This document shows, one piece after another, positions 17,934-30,400 of a stretch of 64,000 nucleotides of DNA (its first letter is position 1; the number at the start of each line of letters is the position of its first letter). A model generated the notes under the pieces. That model did no database searches. It had not been told where the DNA came from and was given only the letters and a program-made list of their open reading frames with translations. Source of the stretch: Brugia malayi (taxonomy: Eukaryota > Nematoda > Chromadorea > Rhabditida > Onchocercidae); assembly GCF_000002995.4 (NCBI RefSeq), contig NW_025062475.1:6824187-6888186 (forward strand), given 5' to 3'. Both the position numbers and the translations under genes were made by a program.

Positions 17934-20900
17934 ATGACTTATACGGAAGCCGATATTCCACTGCGAGCACCGCGTTTGTTGCAACTCTCCGCGAATATTG
18001 TTGCTACACATTCCAGTACGCTTTTGGCGCATGCAAAATCTAATACAAATAAAAATAGTGAACAGTATCACTCACAGCAACAACACCAACAAGAGCAGCG
18101 AATTGCTGGCAGTGATATAGCTGCCGTATTTCAACTTCCCTTGCCAGCAAGTAGCGCTGTTTTTGATTCTTTGCGGGAACAGTGGATTAAGACGGTATGC
18201 ATCTATTATTATGTTGTTCTTGCTAAAAAGTTTAATTTGTTAATTCATGTTTATGTATCCATTCTGATTAATTAAATTCCAAAATTCAGCTTAACGCCGT
18301 GCTAGCAGAGCTATGACAGAAGGTTTTTATTTTTCGATTTAGTAATACTCTGTCATCTGAATATAATTCATTCCATATATTTATGAATTCTCTTTTATTT
18401 ATGAAACTCTATATTGTCTCATTTTGCAGGGTGTAACACCAACTACTGCCTTAGAACATTTCACAGAAGCAGCATGTTTGCCTTTAGATAGATTACTGTT
18501 GTCACGTGCTCACCTGACCGATCGTCTTTTAGCTAATTTAGTGGCTGCACATCACGAACGCTTGACATCCCTCGATATATCTGATACACAGGTTTGATAT
18601 TCTCTATATTGACTTGTAAATTTCATCACAACTTAAATAAATAGAAAAGAACCAGATGACACTGGATTATTTTTAAGACAGCTTAGAAAAGGTTAGCCTT
18701 TAAATCAAAGAGACGACTGATTATTAAGATCAGCATTTTAAAATTGTCTTGTACAGTACAATGATGCATTGTTCTATGGAAGTTTCTCTTGCTAGTTAAT
18801 CTTATTTATTCCTTATTAAATAAATGATTGAAATGAACTCTTTGTTTCAGGGAATTGTTGGTCATGAATTTAATAGAGTATTAGAAGAAAAGTCGGTGCA
18901 CTTAGAGCAGCTTATATCGTTGTCAATGACATCATTTGAAATCCTTCGCATACCGATGATTATTGTCCCTCCTCGTAAAACTGGTGTTAGTTATTCGACA
19001 AGTGGCTCATGCGGTACGTTACCAATACTATCTGAAGAAGATCTTGTCGGTTCGAGCATTGATATAAATATTGAACATTACATGGATACTTCGGATAGTG
19101 GTCCAACATCCACTTCAAAGTAAATTTTGTTCCATCTTTTTACATATTAATATAATTAATCATCGTTTTATTTTAAAATTATTGGATCAAATTTCATCTC
19201 TTCGTATCTAATCAAGAATTTTCTTTTTAGTAATTTTTCCTGTAATAATGTATGGGTTATAATTGAAAGTTGATTTTTATACTTGCCTTTACTAAATATT
19301 ATAAAAATTTTAGTTGCCAATCCGCTTCCGAAAACAGCGAAATAATGGAGGCAGCTACACCCAGTCCTACTATGGAAATACCGACTTTCACATTGCGCTG
19401 TCCAAATATTCGTTCACTGACCCTTCATCGAGTTTGTATATTTCTTAATTTTTTTTAATCTGAACATGAACGATCTTTTCGCTCTTCTAAATTTCAAAGA
19501 GGTTTTTATTACGCAGATTTTTGGACCACTTATTTACCTTAAATGTAGTAACTGCTGTCGTTAATTCGTTACGAATCAAAAGCTTCTAATCATTGTCTAA
19601 TTATTCGTAATATCTCTTCTGTCTTTTGCAAAAAAAAAAAAAAAGGGTGATTTAGCTATCCAAGTTTCTAAGCAGGTTTGTAATAAAAAGCATCAGACAT
19701 AGTTTTAGATACCTCCTTAGTGCTTGATCAAAATTAACTTTCAGAAACGCAGTCACTGTGAAAATGATGAATCAGTAAATGAATTTTTGAATCGTGTTTT
19801 ATCACCGTTGAAAAAATTAGAACGCTTGGACCTTTCCCATTGGCAACGAGTTGATGATTTACATTGTTTATATCCTCATTCACTTTCAACACTTATTCTT
19901 TACGACGTGCCAGATCTTTATCGTGCTATGGACACCATTGTACAAATTACTACGCTTAAGTAAGTTTTCGAGATCTTTGTTCTATAATTAACATTCTACA
20001 CTTGTTCTTATTTTCATATTATATTCTTGGTAATATTATTAGTTGCGGTGATTTTTTTCCATTATTTTTTTTCTTACCGATTAATAACCATGATGTTATA
20101 TGTTGACTTAAGTCAATGTTAGATGTTTTCTTGCTAGCGCTTGAGTACTTGTATATCCACCTTTTAGAAAGAACCAGAATGGTGTTAGTTCTGGATTCAA
20201 ATCAATTAAATTGGGAATTGTTTTAAAGTAGTTTTGTGAAGACTTTATGTACACTGATGTCAATAAGCTTACAACTATAATATGCAGCAATCATGGACTG
20301 TTTCTTTCAGATTTTTAGATTTATCGCAAAGTACAAAAGAGACGGGTACATATCCACGTCCAGTAACAGCCCTTCATAGAATTGTTACTTGTTTACGTTC
20401 ACTAACTCATTTAGATATTTCATCAACCAATCTTGCTTCACAACCGTCTACATACGATCGGCCAGTGAAAGGGTAAAGCACTCATTTTATAAGAAAGTGT
20501 AAAGTAAATGTTTTGTTTTCTATATAATATATAATTGTTTTATGTATCTCATGGCTGAAAACTTCCAAGAATAAATGAGTTGTTTATTTACAGAACAACA
20601 TCTGTCAGATCGGATATTTATGGTCTTCGTTGCCTGGGAGCACCTCTAGAATATTTAGGCTTGTTTAATTGTGACAGTGCATCTCATTTCGCTGAAATAC
20701 CCGCAAAGAATGTGAGTTTTCTTTTTTAAGAAAGTTGTTTCAGAATATATAAGTTTTTGTCATCAATTATCAAGTGGTCCATTCGTCGCGTATTTTTAGC
20801 ATGGCTTATTGCGGACTAATTGCAGTCATTAGTTTTTAGTTTTTAATTATCCATGAAGTTGTTTTTTGCCCATGAATCACCTTACTTTCTGAATCTTTAG

Positions 20901-23413
20901 ATCGCTGGTGATAAAGATGAAAAACAAATTCTACTTGCTCTTCGAATGTATAGTCAGCGAGCTGGCTTACTGCAAGCAGTTCTAAATGAAAGTTATCAGC
21001 TTTATAGATTTGGACATAACTTAGTAAGTACCTCATTTATTTTAAGTTTGAAAAGACTTTTATATTTTTAGGATTTGAAGTTTCTGTCGAATGAAAGAAA
21101 TGAAAGAGAGAAAAGATTAGTCTAAGAAAAGATCCATTATTTTCTCTGCCGAAAAATCTAGATTTAATGCCATATAAAAAAAGAAGATTCCTATGTGTTG
21201 TGAAAAATTATGTATCATTTTATATTTTTGTTAGAATCAGCACACCGAAGCTTTGCATCTTGTTTTGGGTGCTATGCAACGTCATCTGGAGGACAGCACA
21301 CTACAGATTGCTGGATCCGCCTCATTATTTTACATAATTCGTAAAGTGAGTATGAATCGTGATACAAAACGAATGGTTGTTACCGCACTGCTGGATGGGA
21401 TGGATGCACATATGGAAGAACAGGTAATTTGGAAGACATTTTTTTTAAATTATTTTAATGGATGATTGATTATTTTTCTGTAGTACTTGCAACGAATCGA
21501 AATTTATCATTTTAGAGTATATTCTTTTTCCAGGTAATGGTTCGGAATTGTTGTTTGTCACTTTGCCAGTTCGAAATACCACTGGAAATTCTTTTCGATT
21601 ATGGTCGTGTAGCCCGTTTGTTGGTTGCTGTATTGCAGCATCACAACAGTGACCACTTAACTCAACGTATAGTAGTTTTTTTATTAAATTCAATGGCATG
21701 CCATGTAGAAGGCGAGCAAAAAGTTCAGGTTGGCAATATTGGTGCCATTGAAGTGAGTCTTCTTGAAACTTTTTTTGTTTTGTAAAACCATTTTAGTAGT
21801 TCTTAATATTACTTTAAATTTCTGTTTCAATTCTCAACTTAACTTTATTCTTTTTTTTTTATCATGGCTGCTTCATATGTTTATTTCCTGCATGTTCAGA
21901 TTATTCTGGAACAAATTCGCAGAAAACATGCTGCTAGCATATGCGATGATGTCATGGAAGTAGGATGGAGTTTTCTGTGGAATATCACTGGTTATTTTTC
22001 ATTTCTTAATACTAAGCAAATGTTAAGTTCAAACATTCAGTTTATGAGTCACTGCTCATTAATTAATGTATATATTAAAACCCTACAACTGCGTGCTTTG
22101 TTTATTTATGGTACTGTCATCTCTGAGTTAGAAAACACCGACCTTTAATTAGTGCTTAAATTAGATGAAACACCAGTCAATTGCGAACGCTTTCTCAATG
22201 CTGACGGCCTTCGTTTATTTCATCAGTGTTATCAACAGTTTCAAAACGAAACAGAACTTGTTCGTAATATGATGGGTTTGATTGGGAATATTGCTGAAGT
22301 AGAGCAGCTCCGTGCACAGCTCATGCTTGATGATTACATCAATATTTTCTGGTAAGAATAAAAGTGTTTAACTATGTTAATCATGAATTGCTTTATACCA
22401 TATCATTTATATTAACTAAAACATATTTAGTAGTAACATTAAGGTAATACAATTCCATTATTAAATATTTCTCCGCTTCAACATCTTCAGCGCTCTATTA
22501 ACAATGTTAGTTGATGGCATTGAGATTAGTTACAATAGTGCAGGAGTACTAGCACATATGGTTAGTGATGGAGAAGCAGCTTGGTCAAAAGTGAGTGTAT
22601 CACGTACATATGTTATGGATAAAATTATCAAGGTAAATTTTTTTCCATAAAAGTTGAGGTGGATTACTTTCCATGATCGTTTTGAGTTAAGAGAGCTAAT
22701 GTCCTAATATCAGTTAGTAATTTGTATGTCATGTATCGAACATTATTTTCTAAATTATCTTGTATTATTTTGCTTTGTATCTTCTGAAACATTATCTTAT
22801 AAATGCGTAGTATTTATAATTGTTTAAGATTACAGTGATTCATAAAGTAATTCAAATATTGAAACATTCTGATATAATCAGTGCGAATGGATGCCTTTTA
22901 GGCCACCAACACTTGGGATTTGGAAGCGAAGCGATTCATAAATTATCGATCGTTCAAGCCGATTTTAAGGCTCATACCGATGTTCGATGCTCCAGCAAGT
23001 CAGCATTGGGCAATTTGGGCACTTGCTAATCTAACATCTACTGATAGTAAGTTTTATCGTTTATATTAATTCACACAGTTAAGGTTTTACATAACAAAGA
23101 AGTCTTTATGGCTGAAAAAGAGGTTAAGTTCAAATTCCATTTAAAAAGCCCGTAATTATTTGTCGACATTCTATTCTTACTATCATTCTACTGAGTCATA
23201 AATATACTTGAATGCTCTCTTAACTCTATATTTTTTTATTATGTACAAAACCTGGATGTTTTTATAGAAGATAAATATTGTGCCTATGTTCTACACGAGG
23301 GTGGCATCCCTTTGCTGCAACAAGTCGTCAGTGACGAACGGTCTTCGGATAAAATGCGCAGTTTAGCCAATGTTGTCTTGAGAAATATCACCGAATGGTT
23401 AGTTCATATTTAA
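17934..23413 (+). CDS. zer-1: ZER-1 / ZYG-11 family CUL2 substrate receptor
   Basis: Fifteen exons: 17934-18194, 18430-18591, 18851-19119, 19314-19431, 19745-19959, 20311-20472, 20594-20711, 20901-21023, 21235-21423, 21534-21752, 21900-21990, 22165-22351, 22491-22632, 22902-23046, 23268-23413; 848 residues, phases all consistent. The N-terminal half has leucine-rich repeats (LDISDT, LSHWQRVDDL, FLDLSQ, LTHLDISSTNL); the C-terminal half has armadillo-like repeats with family signatures YLGLFNCDSASHFAEIPAKN, RNCCLSLCQFEIP, WSFLWNITDETPVNCERFL and QHWAIWALANL. It is closer to ZER1 than to ZYG11B in the conserved stretches I can recall. Family members load substrates, including N-terminal-glycine degrons, onto CUL2 ubiquitin ligases. 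A glutamine-rich insert (HSQQQHQQEQ) and a nonconserved Ser/Thr-rich insert interrupt the LRR part. The last four codons read through a possible donor at 23398, so the C-terminus is uncertain. Confidence 0.93.
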
Positions 23414-25747
23414 AAAGTGTCTAATTGTGTATCATTCTTCTCTGCGATATTTTGTTAATGCATGGAAAAGAGTTGTTGCTAAATCATTTTCATAATATAG
23501 ACTTCTTTTTTACTTTTAATAGCTCTTTCCTAAATTAACTGCTGGATGATTATTGCTAACCAAAGAAAGTTCAGGTAGTATAAGTTTTTAAGGCAAGATA
23601 AGACGGCCGGATGGAGGAAGTTCTAAGCATTCCTTTTTATTCTAAGTCTGCTCATTTCAAGTTATTAATATGTTGATCTTAAATTGAGTGTTTGGTAATT
23701 AAGAAAACGATAAAGCAAACGAAAATGACGGATATATATTTTTAGGGAATGCTCGAAGTACACACCTCCACCGAGCATGTTTTAATCCAATTTGCACATA
23801 TTTTTGGATGACTTCCAATTTCGAAACACAAGGCTCTATTTACAGTACAAGTGTTTGCTAAATATTTGTCTTTGTCATCAATTGTATTTTCTAACCAAGA
23901 ATCTTTATTTCTTGTTTTAAACAGTACGCTGTTTTAATAAATATCAAATTTTCTAAAGTACGAGATTTATTAGTGGATACCGTCTTATTCTTTATGTAAT
24001 TTGAAGAATTTTAGTTATTGGTTCATATCTAATTACGTATCATTCTTCTTTTCATAAATTGCAGTTTCGAGCAGATTTATTATGATTTTCATGGATTTTA
24101 TAAGTCAAACCTTCCCATAAAATCATACGAACTTACGGCAAGGAAGAAAGTTGAAGGAAGCAAAGTGGCTATGGTTGGGCGACCTGACTTATATTTTTTT
24201 TTCCGTATATTTTCTTTAATTTGTGCATAAATTTTGAAAGTAGATATTGAAGAGGAATTTTTTCTGAATCTGGTGCATTTGCTAGTATTCTAATTTGAGA
24301 ATGGATTTTAGAACCTGTTCATAGATTGTAAGTGTGCCTATGTCTCGTATTTTCTTGTATGTATTGACTTTAACATACCTAAGCTTTGAAATTTAAAAAT
24401 TTCCTAATTTATCTTAGTTCGTATTTCTTTAATTTTTTATGGATGTACTTTTTCAACAAGTAAAAACATTAGCTGTCATCCGCCGGTCTTATATCCTTTT
24501 ATAACGAATTAGAATTAGGATTACGATTAAATTAGAATTAAATTATGTCCTTTCATCTTAAATTGATTTGGAACTTCTCTTGAGAAATCATAATAAATGT
24601 GATACATAATAAATATGATACAGCAGGAAATATTAAATTTTTATTGGAATGGTGATTAATTTATATGTTGAGAATGCGAGAAATCAAAAGTTGTCCAGTT
24701 TTCCTTGGTTTGATTATATTAGTGCGAATGATAAATACTTATTTTTGTCTTTGAATTCGTCATGTTGGCAGGTATTGTGCATCTTAGGTATTTTCGATTA
24801 CTGTGATTTTTATAAAATTGTGTAAATTCGATATTTGAAATTTTATTTTGTTGGAAGAAGGAAGTGGCACTATTGTTCATTTGTATGTAAATTAATCAGT
24901 CAGTGTGCTTTTAAGAACATATTACTGAGGTCTTCTGTCTTACTAAAGACAATAATTGATAAAATGATCATCTGTGTTTGTCTTGATTATTGCTTGCTAA
25001 ATAAAATATGATTCATAAAATAAGGTTAAAATTTTGCGATTCTCGTCAACTATTTTTCGAATACAACTATTCTTTTACCAACACCTTAAAGTTTTTTTTT
25101 TAATTTTTTCCATCAGTTCAAAGATGACATGAGGAGTTCATTTCGTTAAAGTTCTGGGGTTAATAATTTAGCTGAGCATTACACATAAATCCCCGAACCC
25201 TTTTCGTGTTTTACCATTCAATATACTATAAATAGCTAAGTTATGAGACAGAAACATGTCGGTGAAGTTTTTGAAATTTAACTGAGAACTGGAAGGCACT
25301 AAAGCAAGCGAATTAGTTTGACTAATACTTTGAAGCTAGATCTCTTTTGCTTGGTGGAACTTGAGTCTGTTATTTGTTTCAGCTTTGTGGGAATATTGCG
25401 AACTGGATGAAACATTTTCCTTCACAATTTACAATTTGCAAATTTCGTTGCTGAAGTTTATTGAAGGTAAGACTGGATCTAAATTTTCTTTCAGATTTTG
25501 ATAATTAGATGGAAGGCAAGTTGGTTTAGTACAAGTAAAGTTACCAAAAAGTTTGTGTTCTGTAGGAACAAAGATGAAGTTGAGGCAATATAATTTAGCT
25601 TGCATCTATACCACGCATTGTTAAAAAATATGATAGCTGTATCTTGACATGTAGTTTTATTGGTTACATAAGGTACGCTAAAGTTTGGATCTCAACAAGT
25701 TTGGACCCTGGATTTATCTTAACCCTTACTAAGTTTTTAATATTTAG
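23414..25747. other. zer-1 3' flank and dpm-3 upstream region
   Basis: About 2.3 kb, AT-rich. An AATAAA at 23936-23941 may end zer-1. A short segment after tttcag, about 25382-25467 and ending at gtaaga, looks like an untranslated or alternative exon (see findings). No other gene was recognised. Confidence 0.5.
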
Positions 25748-25750
25748 GTT

Positions 25751-26038
25751 ATGGTATCGCAACTTGTTGTCTATTCTTTGCATGTCACTCCACTAATTGC
25801 TATTTGGGTTGCTTTACTGTATGACTGGTTACCATACACCCATAATTTTACGAGGAAATATTATGAATTTATCCTTTATCTTCCAATTTACGCCATTTTT
25901 TTACTTGGGATTTATGCCATGTGTAATGTACTGTACGGTGTTGCAACATTCAACGATTGTCATCAGGCCCGAGAGGAACTGAAAAAAGAAATTGAAGATG
26001 CAAAGGCGGATTTGAAAAGGCGGAATGTGATTCCTTGA
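25751..26038 (+). CDS. dpm-3: dolichol-phosphate mannosyltransferase subunit 3
   Basis: A single-exon gene of 95 residues, the usual size for DPM3. Two hydrophobic segments (about residues 5-25 and 40-62) are followed by the conserved motif YGVATFNDCHQAREELKKEI and a short charged coiled-coil tail ending KRRNVIP, matching DPM3 of other animals. DPM3 sits in the ER membrane and tethers and stabilises the DPM1 catalytic subunit, which makes dolichol-phosphate-mannose for N-glycans, GPI anchors and C/O-mannosylation. The acceptor tttag at 25743-25747 ends three bases before the ATG, as expected for a trans-spliced short gene. Confidence 0.93.
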   Translation: MVSQLVVYSLHVTPLIAIWVALLYDWLPYTHNFTRKYYEFILYLPIYAIFLLGIYAMCNVLYGVATFNDCHQAREELKKEIEDAKADLKRRNVIP

Positions 26039-26559
26039 GTTATTTTATTTTTGATGTGGATTATAGTTGTAAATTAGTCACACCGTCAATCCCATAACGA
26101 AATTTTCTTGGATTCGAAAGTTTCGCTTTCATTTATTAAGAATTTACGCCTTAAAATCCAAAATACGATATTTGGCATTTTAGACTTTACTTCTTACAGA
26201 GAATCCGTTCATATTTTCCCTTTTGCTAAATATGTTTTGAAGTTAATACTATCTTTATTCTCACTTTGTGTTTCACAGTTGAATCTTGGCCTGTTTAACT
26301 CGTGATCATAATCATAAAATTGGGTTAAAATGTTATTCGTTGCAAACGTTTCAAATATATATGTTTTGTATCAAGCAAAGTTAATATATTTATATGTGCT
26401 ATGAAGTACTTGATACATGTTAATTCAAATCTAAACTTTCCTCTTCATTGTATATATGGAATGAGTAAGACACATTCGACTCTGTTTAATTTCTGTGATT
26501 TTTTTTCATCGGCTTTATTAGGATAGCATTAGCATTTTGTATATCTATTGTAGATGTCA

Positions 26560-26565
26560 AATAAA
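26560..26565 (+). terminator. polyadenylation signal AATAAA of dpm-3
   Basis: Canonical AATAAA about 520 bases past the dpm-3 stop. Confidence 0.45.
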
Positions 26566-27484
26566 TGCTTGTTATTAATAAATTATTACTTTTCTAAATT
26601 TCAAGTTGTATATACTTCACTGTTTTATCAACTCAAATACAACACTTCGCGTTTTAATGCATTTCAAATAAGCTCAAAACACTTAGATTCTGAATAAATC
26701 TCGAAATTTTTTTTGGTTATCAAAATGCGTTTTGTAATGATAGGTTAATGCGAAGGTTGGATGGGAAATAAATTCTTACCTAATTCTTCTTTCTCTAATT
26801 GGATGAAAGAACTGGTTATTGGCAAAGGAAGGTAAGGCCAGTGACGTAATTAACTTTCCCGAATTCAAGTGTGAAGTTGGCATTTTGTACCAGTACGTAA
26901 CATAACTTACCTTTGTGCGAGAAATATAACAAAAGAGCAAGATTAATTTATTAGTCATGTTATAATGAACAATCAATGCTTATGAAATACTGAAACGAAA
27001 GCTAACAACTGGTGTAGAAATGAACGTTGGGAATAAAGCTTTAAATGGAAATTTGCTTGTTTTCCTTTTTTGTCGTTCATTTAGAAAAATAATATAAATA
27101 TCATCTTATTACAGTGTCATGTATATATATATGTATAAGACATAACGGACAGCCACATATGTCACACATAGATACAAGAAGAGAAGATAGGACAAGAATA
27201 AAATTAGACACCCGTCTCACTTCTGCATACGCCATCACTGATGAAGATGACTGACCAAACCATCAGGGCTTTGTAATGTGATCGTTTTGGGGAAGAGAGA
27301 GAGAGAGAGGGAGAGGGAGGGAGAGGGAGAAACACAAGAAGAAAGAAAAAATATTTCATCATTGGATGGACATCTTCTTTTAACTTGCAATTTAACTTGT
27401 GGAAGAGTTTTGGAGGAATTGGAAATCTTTACAAGTAGATAAAATGACTCTTGATCTGACTGACTGCCTCATTTTATGTTTTCC
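26566..27484. other. convergent intergenic region dpm-3 / cut-6
   Basis: 3' flanks of two convergent genes, with a GA-rich repeat near the cut-6 end. No gene is seen. Confidence 0.5.
27291..27331. repeat. GA/GGGA simple repeat
   Basis: A purine-only tract of GA dinucleotides grading into GAGGGA units. Confidence 0.85.
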
Positions 27485-30400
27485 TCATACGTTACCATTC
27501 TTCCTAGATTTCAGAAATGGTACTGATATAAGAGTAGACAAGAGGATATTTAGTATGATACTGGTAACAGTTATTACAACATAGAATGAAGGAAATTGAA
27601 TGGTAGGGTTAGAACACTGTGGTAAATTTTCAACAATATGTAACTGTGGCGTAAATACATCCAGGGTATTAAATTCCAAGACTGACCGAGCACGGCGTAT
27701 TTCATTTTGCCCATGTGCATGACCATGATTGTGTACATGATTGTGTTCCAGTTTCGGACAATTTGGCGGTGTCAGTCCGATACAGCCTGCATCCAATTTA
27801 AGGCACAAGGTTATCTGAAATTAAAAAAAAGCTCTTTTCGACTTTAGATATCCAGACATTAAAGTTGCAAAAGAATGTTCCAGCCTTTAAATTGGTTACA
27901 TTTTCATAATTGGATAATAATTAAGTAAAGGCTTTTCTCAGTATTTCAATCTTTTGATGACATGCCTGACACTGAAATTGTAATACAGGTCTATCGGCAT
28001 ATTTGAAAACATGGTACGGCTTCGTTGCTAGTCTCAATGTTTCATCATATTCTGGGGTCATCAGTAAAACAGCATCCACTCCACATCTATAACAAAATTT
28101 CAGTTATGTTTAACTGAAACTTAAAAAAAAGGATAATATCTTGATAAATGATTAACACATTTATCAGTTACTTGTCTCACTTATTATTTCATTTACTTTC
28201 TCTTACTGTAATTTTATTTTTATCTGCTTACCTACTCATCTCATATTTCTTTATTAACATATTGACTGGTTTATCCATTCAATTGAAATCGTCTCGAATG
28301 CTGGTAAAGAAGAAATTAACATACCCTTTATTATCCAGAATATCTACTCGATCGCCAAAACCGTTATCAACGTAGCATGAATGCACAAGCATTCCAAATG
28401 TATCAGTCTGATCTTGGCATTCCCAACGGTGGTAGACATTTTCACCAAGTTGTGCATACTCTACAACAGGTCCGTCCTGTGACCCACGCCTTAGGGTGTA
28501 TTGACAACGGGGCATCTCGTACATCTTTTCACGAAACTGTGTTGTGATCATGCTAAATATTGCCAAAATACGTTCAAAACTGTAAGCTTATTTTCTTTCA
28601 CATTTGTGCCATATCAAGAAGAGCAATGCGCAGTTGTCTATATTGTCAAGAAACCTATAATGCGACTACATTACATGATACTATATATTCACCTCTATTC
28701 CAAAAGAACTTTATTTCTATTATAAACATATAGAAGACACTACCGTGTCACGTACTCTATCTACACAGTTCAATTTGCCGGGGTGATTGATAACGCAACG
28801 CTGCATATGCTATAACAACATTTTAACATTAGCAATATGAGGCACATACCTAACTTCCATTGGTACTGATACGGACTTATCAGCTTCCATATAAAAACAC
28901 TGCACTTTCACCATTTGATCAACTTTTGTCATAAATCTACAATATGGTCTTTTTTTAATTTGAAATACAAGTTACGAGTTTAAGATACTGTTAGCAACTC
29001 GACAAGTTCTTTTTATTGAGTTACTTCCATTACAGAATGGGGTAATTATTGTAGTTACTTACAGCGCATGAAACATGAAGACAACTGTCATTTCAACGAA
29101 GATACCTCGTGGGCTCAACTAAAAATATAAATAAACAATATAAAGCTAATAAAAAAAAAGATCAGGAAGAATGGAGAATTCTAGAAAACATAATTAAATG
29201 GTATGAAACGAATGAAACGCACAAAAATTAGAAAGTCAAGAAATATTCTCGCCCAGAAAAAAAAATTTTTTTTTTAAAATTTCTTAAAGAAGCATATAAA
29301 ATAATGATTAAGTTTTGTGTTATCAGAAGATTATGGAAAAAATTTCCTTACTGAGCGATATCGATGTATGTTGCATTCGGTGAACGGTATAGTAATACCG
29401 ATACTTCGAGCATCTGGAAATTCTTCGGGACCCGCCCGGCATTCTTTTTTATGAAAATGATCCATAATAAAGACGTACCCGTCAAATGGATTCTTTGTTG
29501 ATGCTCGCACACCAATCCGATCCGGACCACAGATTATATCAGGTGTGCCCGGTCCTATTTATGGTGGTAATGTGCTAATTAGACTAATGCGTTAGTTCTC
29601 ATAGAGATATCATAGATAACGCGCAAATACACACTTTCACATTTTTCAAAAAAGATACACATTTTCAAATATATTGATTATATCAGTTATGTTATCCATA
29701 TTGTAACTACTGGCAGACACACAACGATTAGCATTACAGGTAAGCTTTCTTAAGACATGATGAATACTTCTACAGATTACTGTTAGCTGCACTAACTTGA
29801 AAGAAGTGCAATGCTCAAGGTATGAAAATATAAAAATGAACTTGAGGATTAATCAATGAATTACAAGGCCACAAAGTAAAACTTATTTCAAAGCAGATTA
29901 AAGGTTTTAAAGCAAATTAGAAAACGTACTAAATTCAGTTTTACACATATCCCAAGTAAGTGAATCTGCAAGAGTTTTGCTCAACTCGTCGAATGATTCA
30001 ACCGTAAGCACTCTTGCTGGATTTCCAGCTATCTGCAATCTCCAATAAAATAAATCTTCATGTTCGATTTATCGTTCATTAATAAATTAATTAAAATTGT
30101 AGGTAAAATGAGGTACAACTAATCATTAACTATTAATAATGTAGCAATAATTACCTGATGTAACTGATGTACGTTAACTAAATTCGTAACACCAACTGCA
30201 TACACCATCACATGCGCATCTCTCAATTGTTGTGCGCTTTCAGCAACACTGTCCTGAGACTGACCATCGGTTACTACTACTGCTACTTTTGGAATATTAC
30301 CTCCTCGTGCATTCTCAAAAATGATTATAGCATTAGGGACCGAATGATCTGTTTAATAATTAATCACTGCAACACCTTCCGGGAAGTACTCGAAAGCTTA

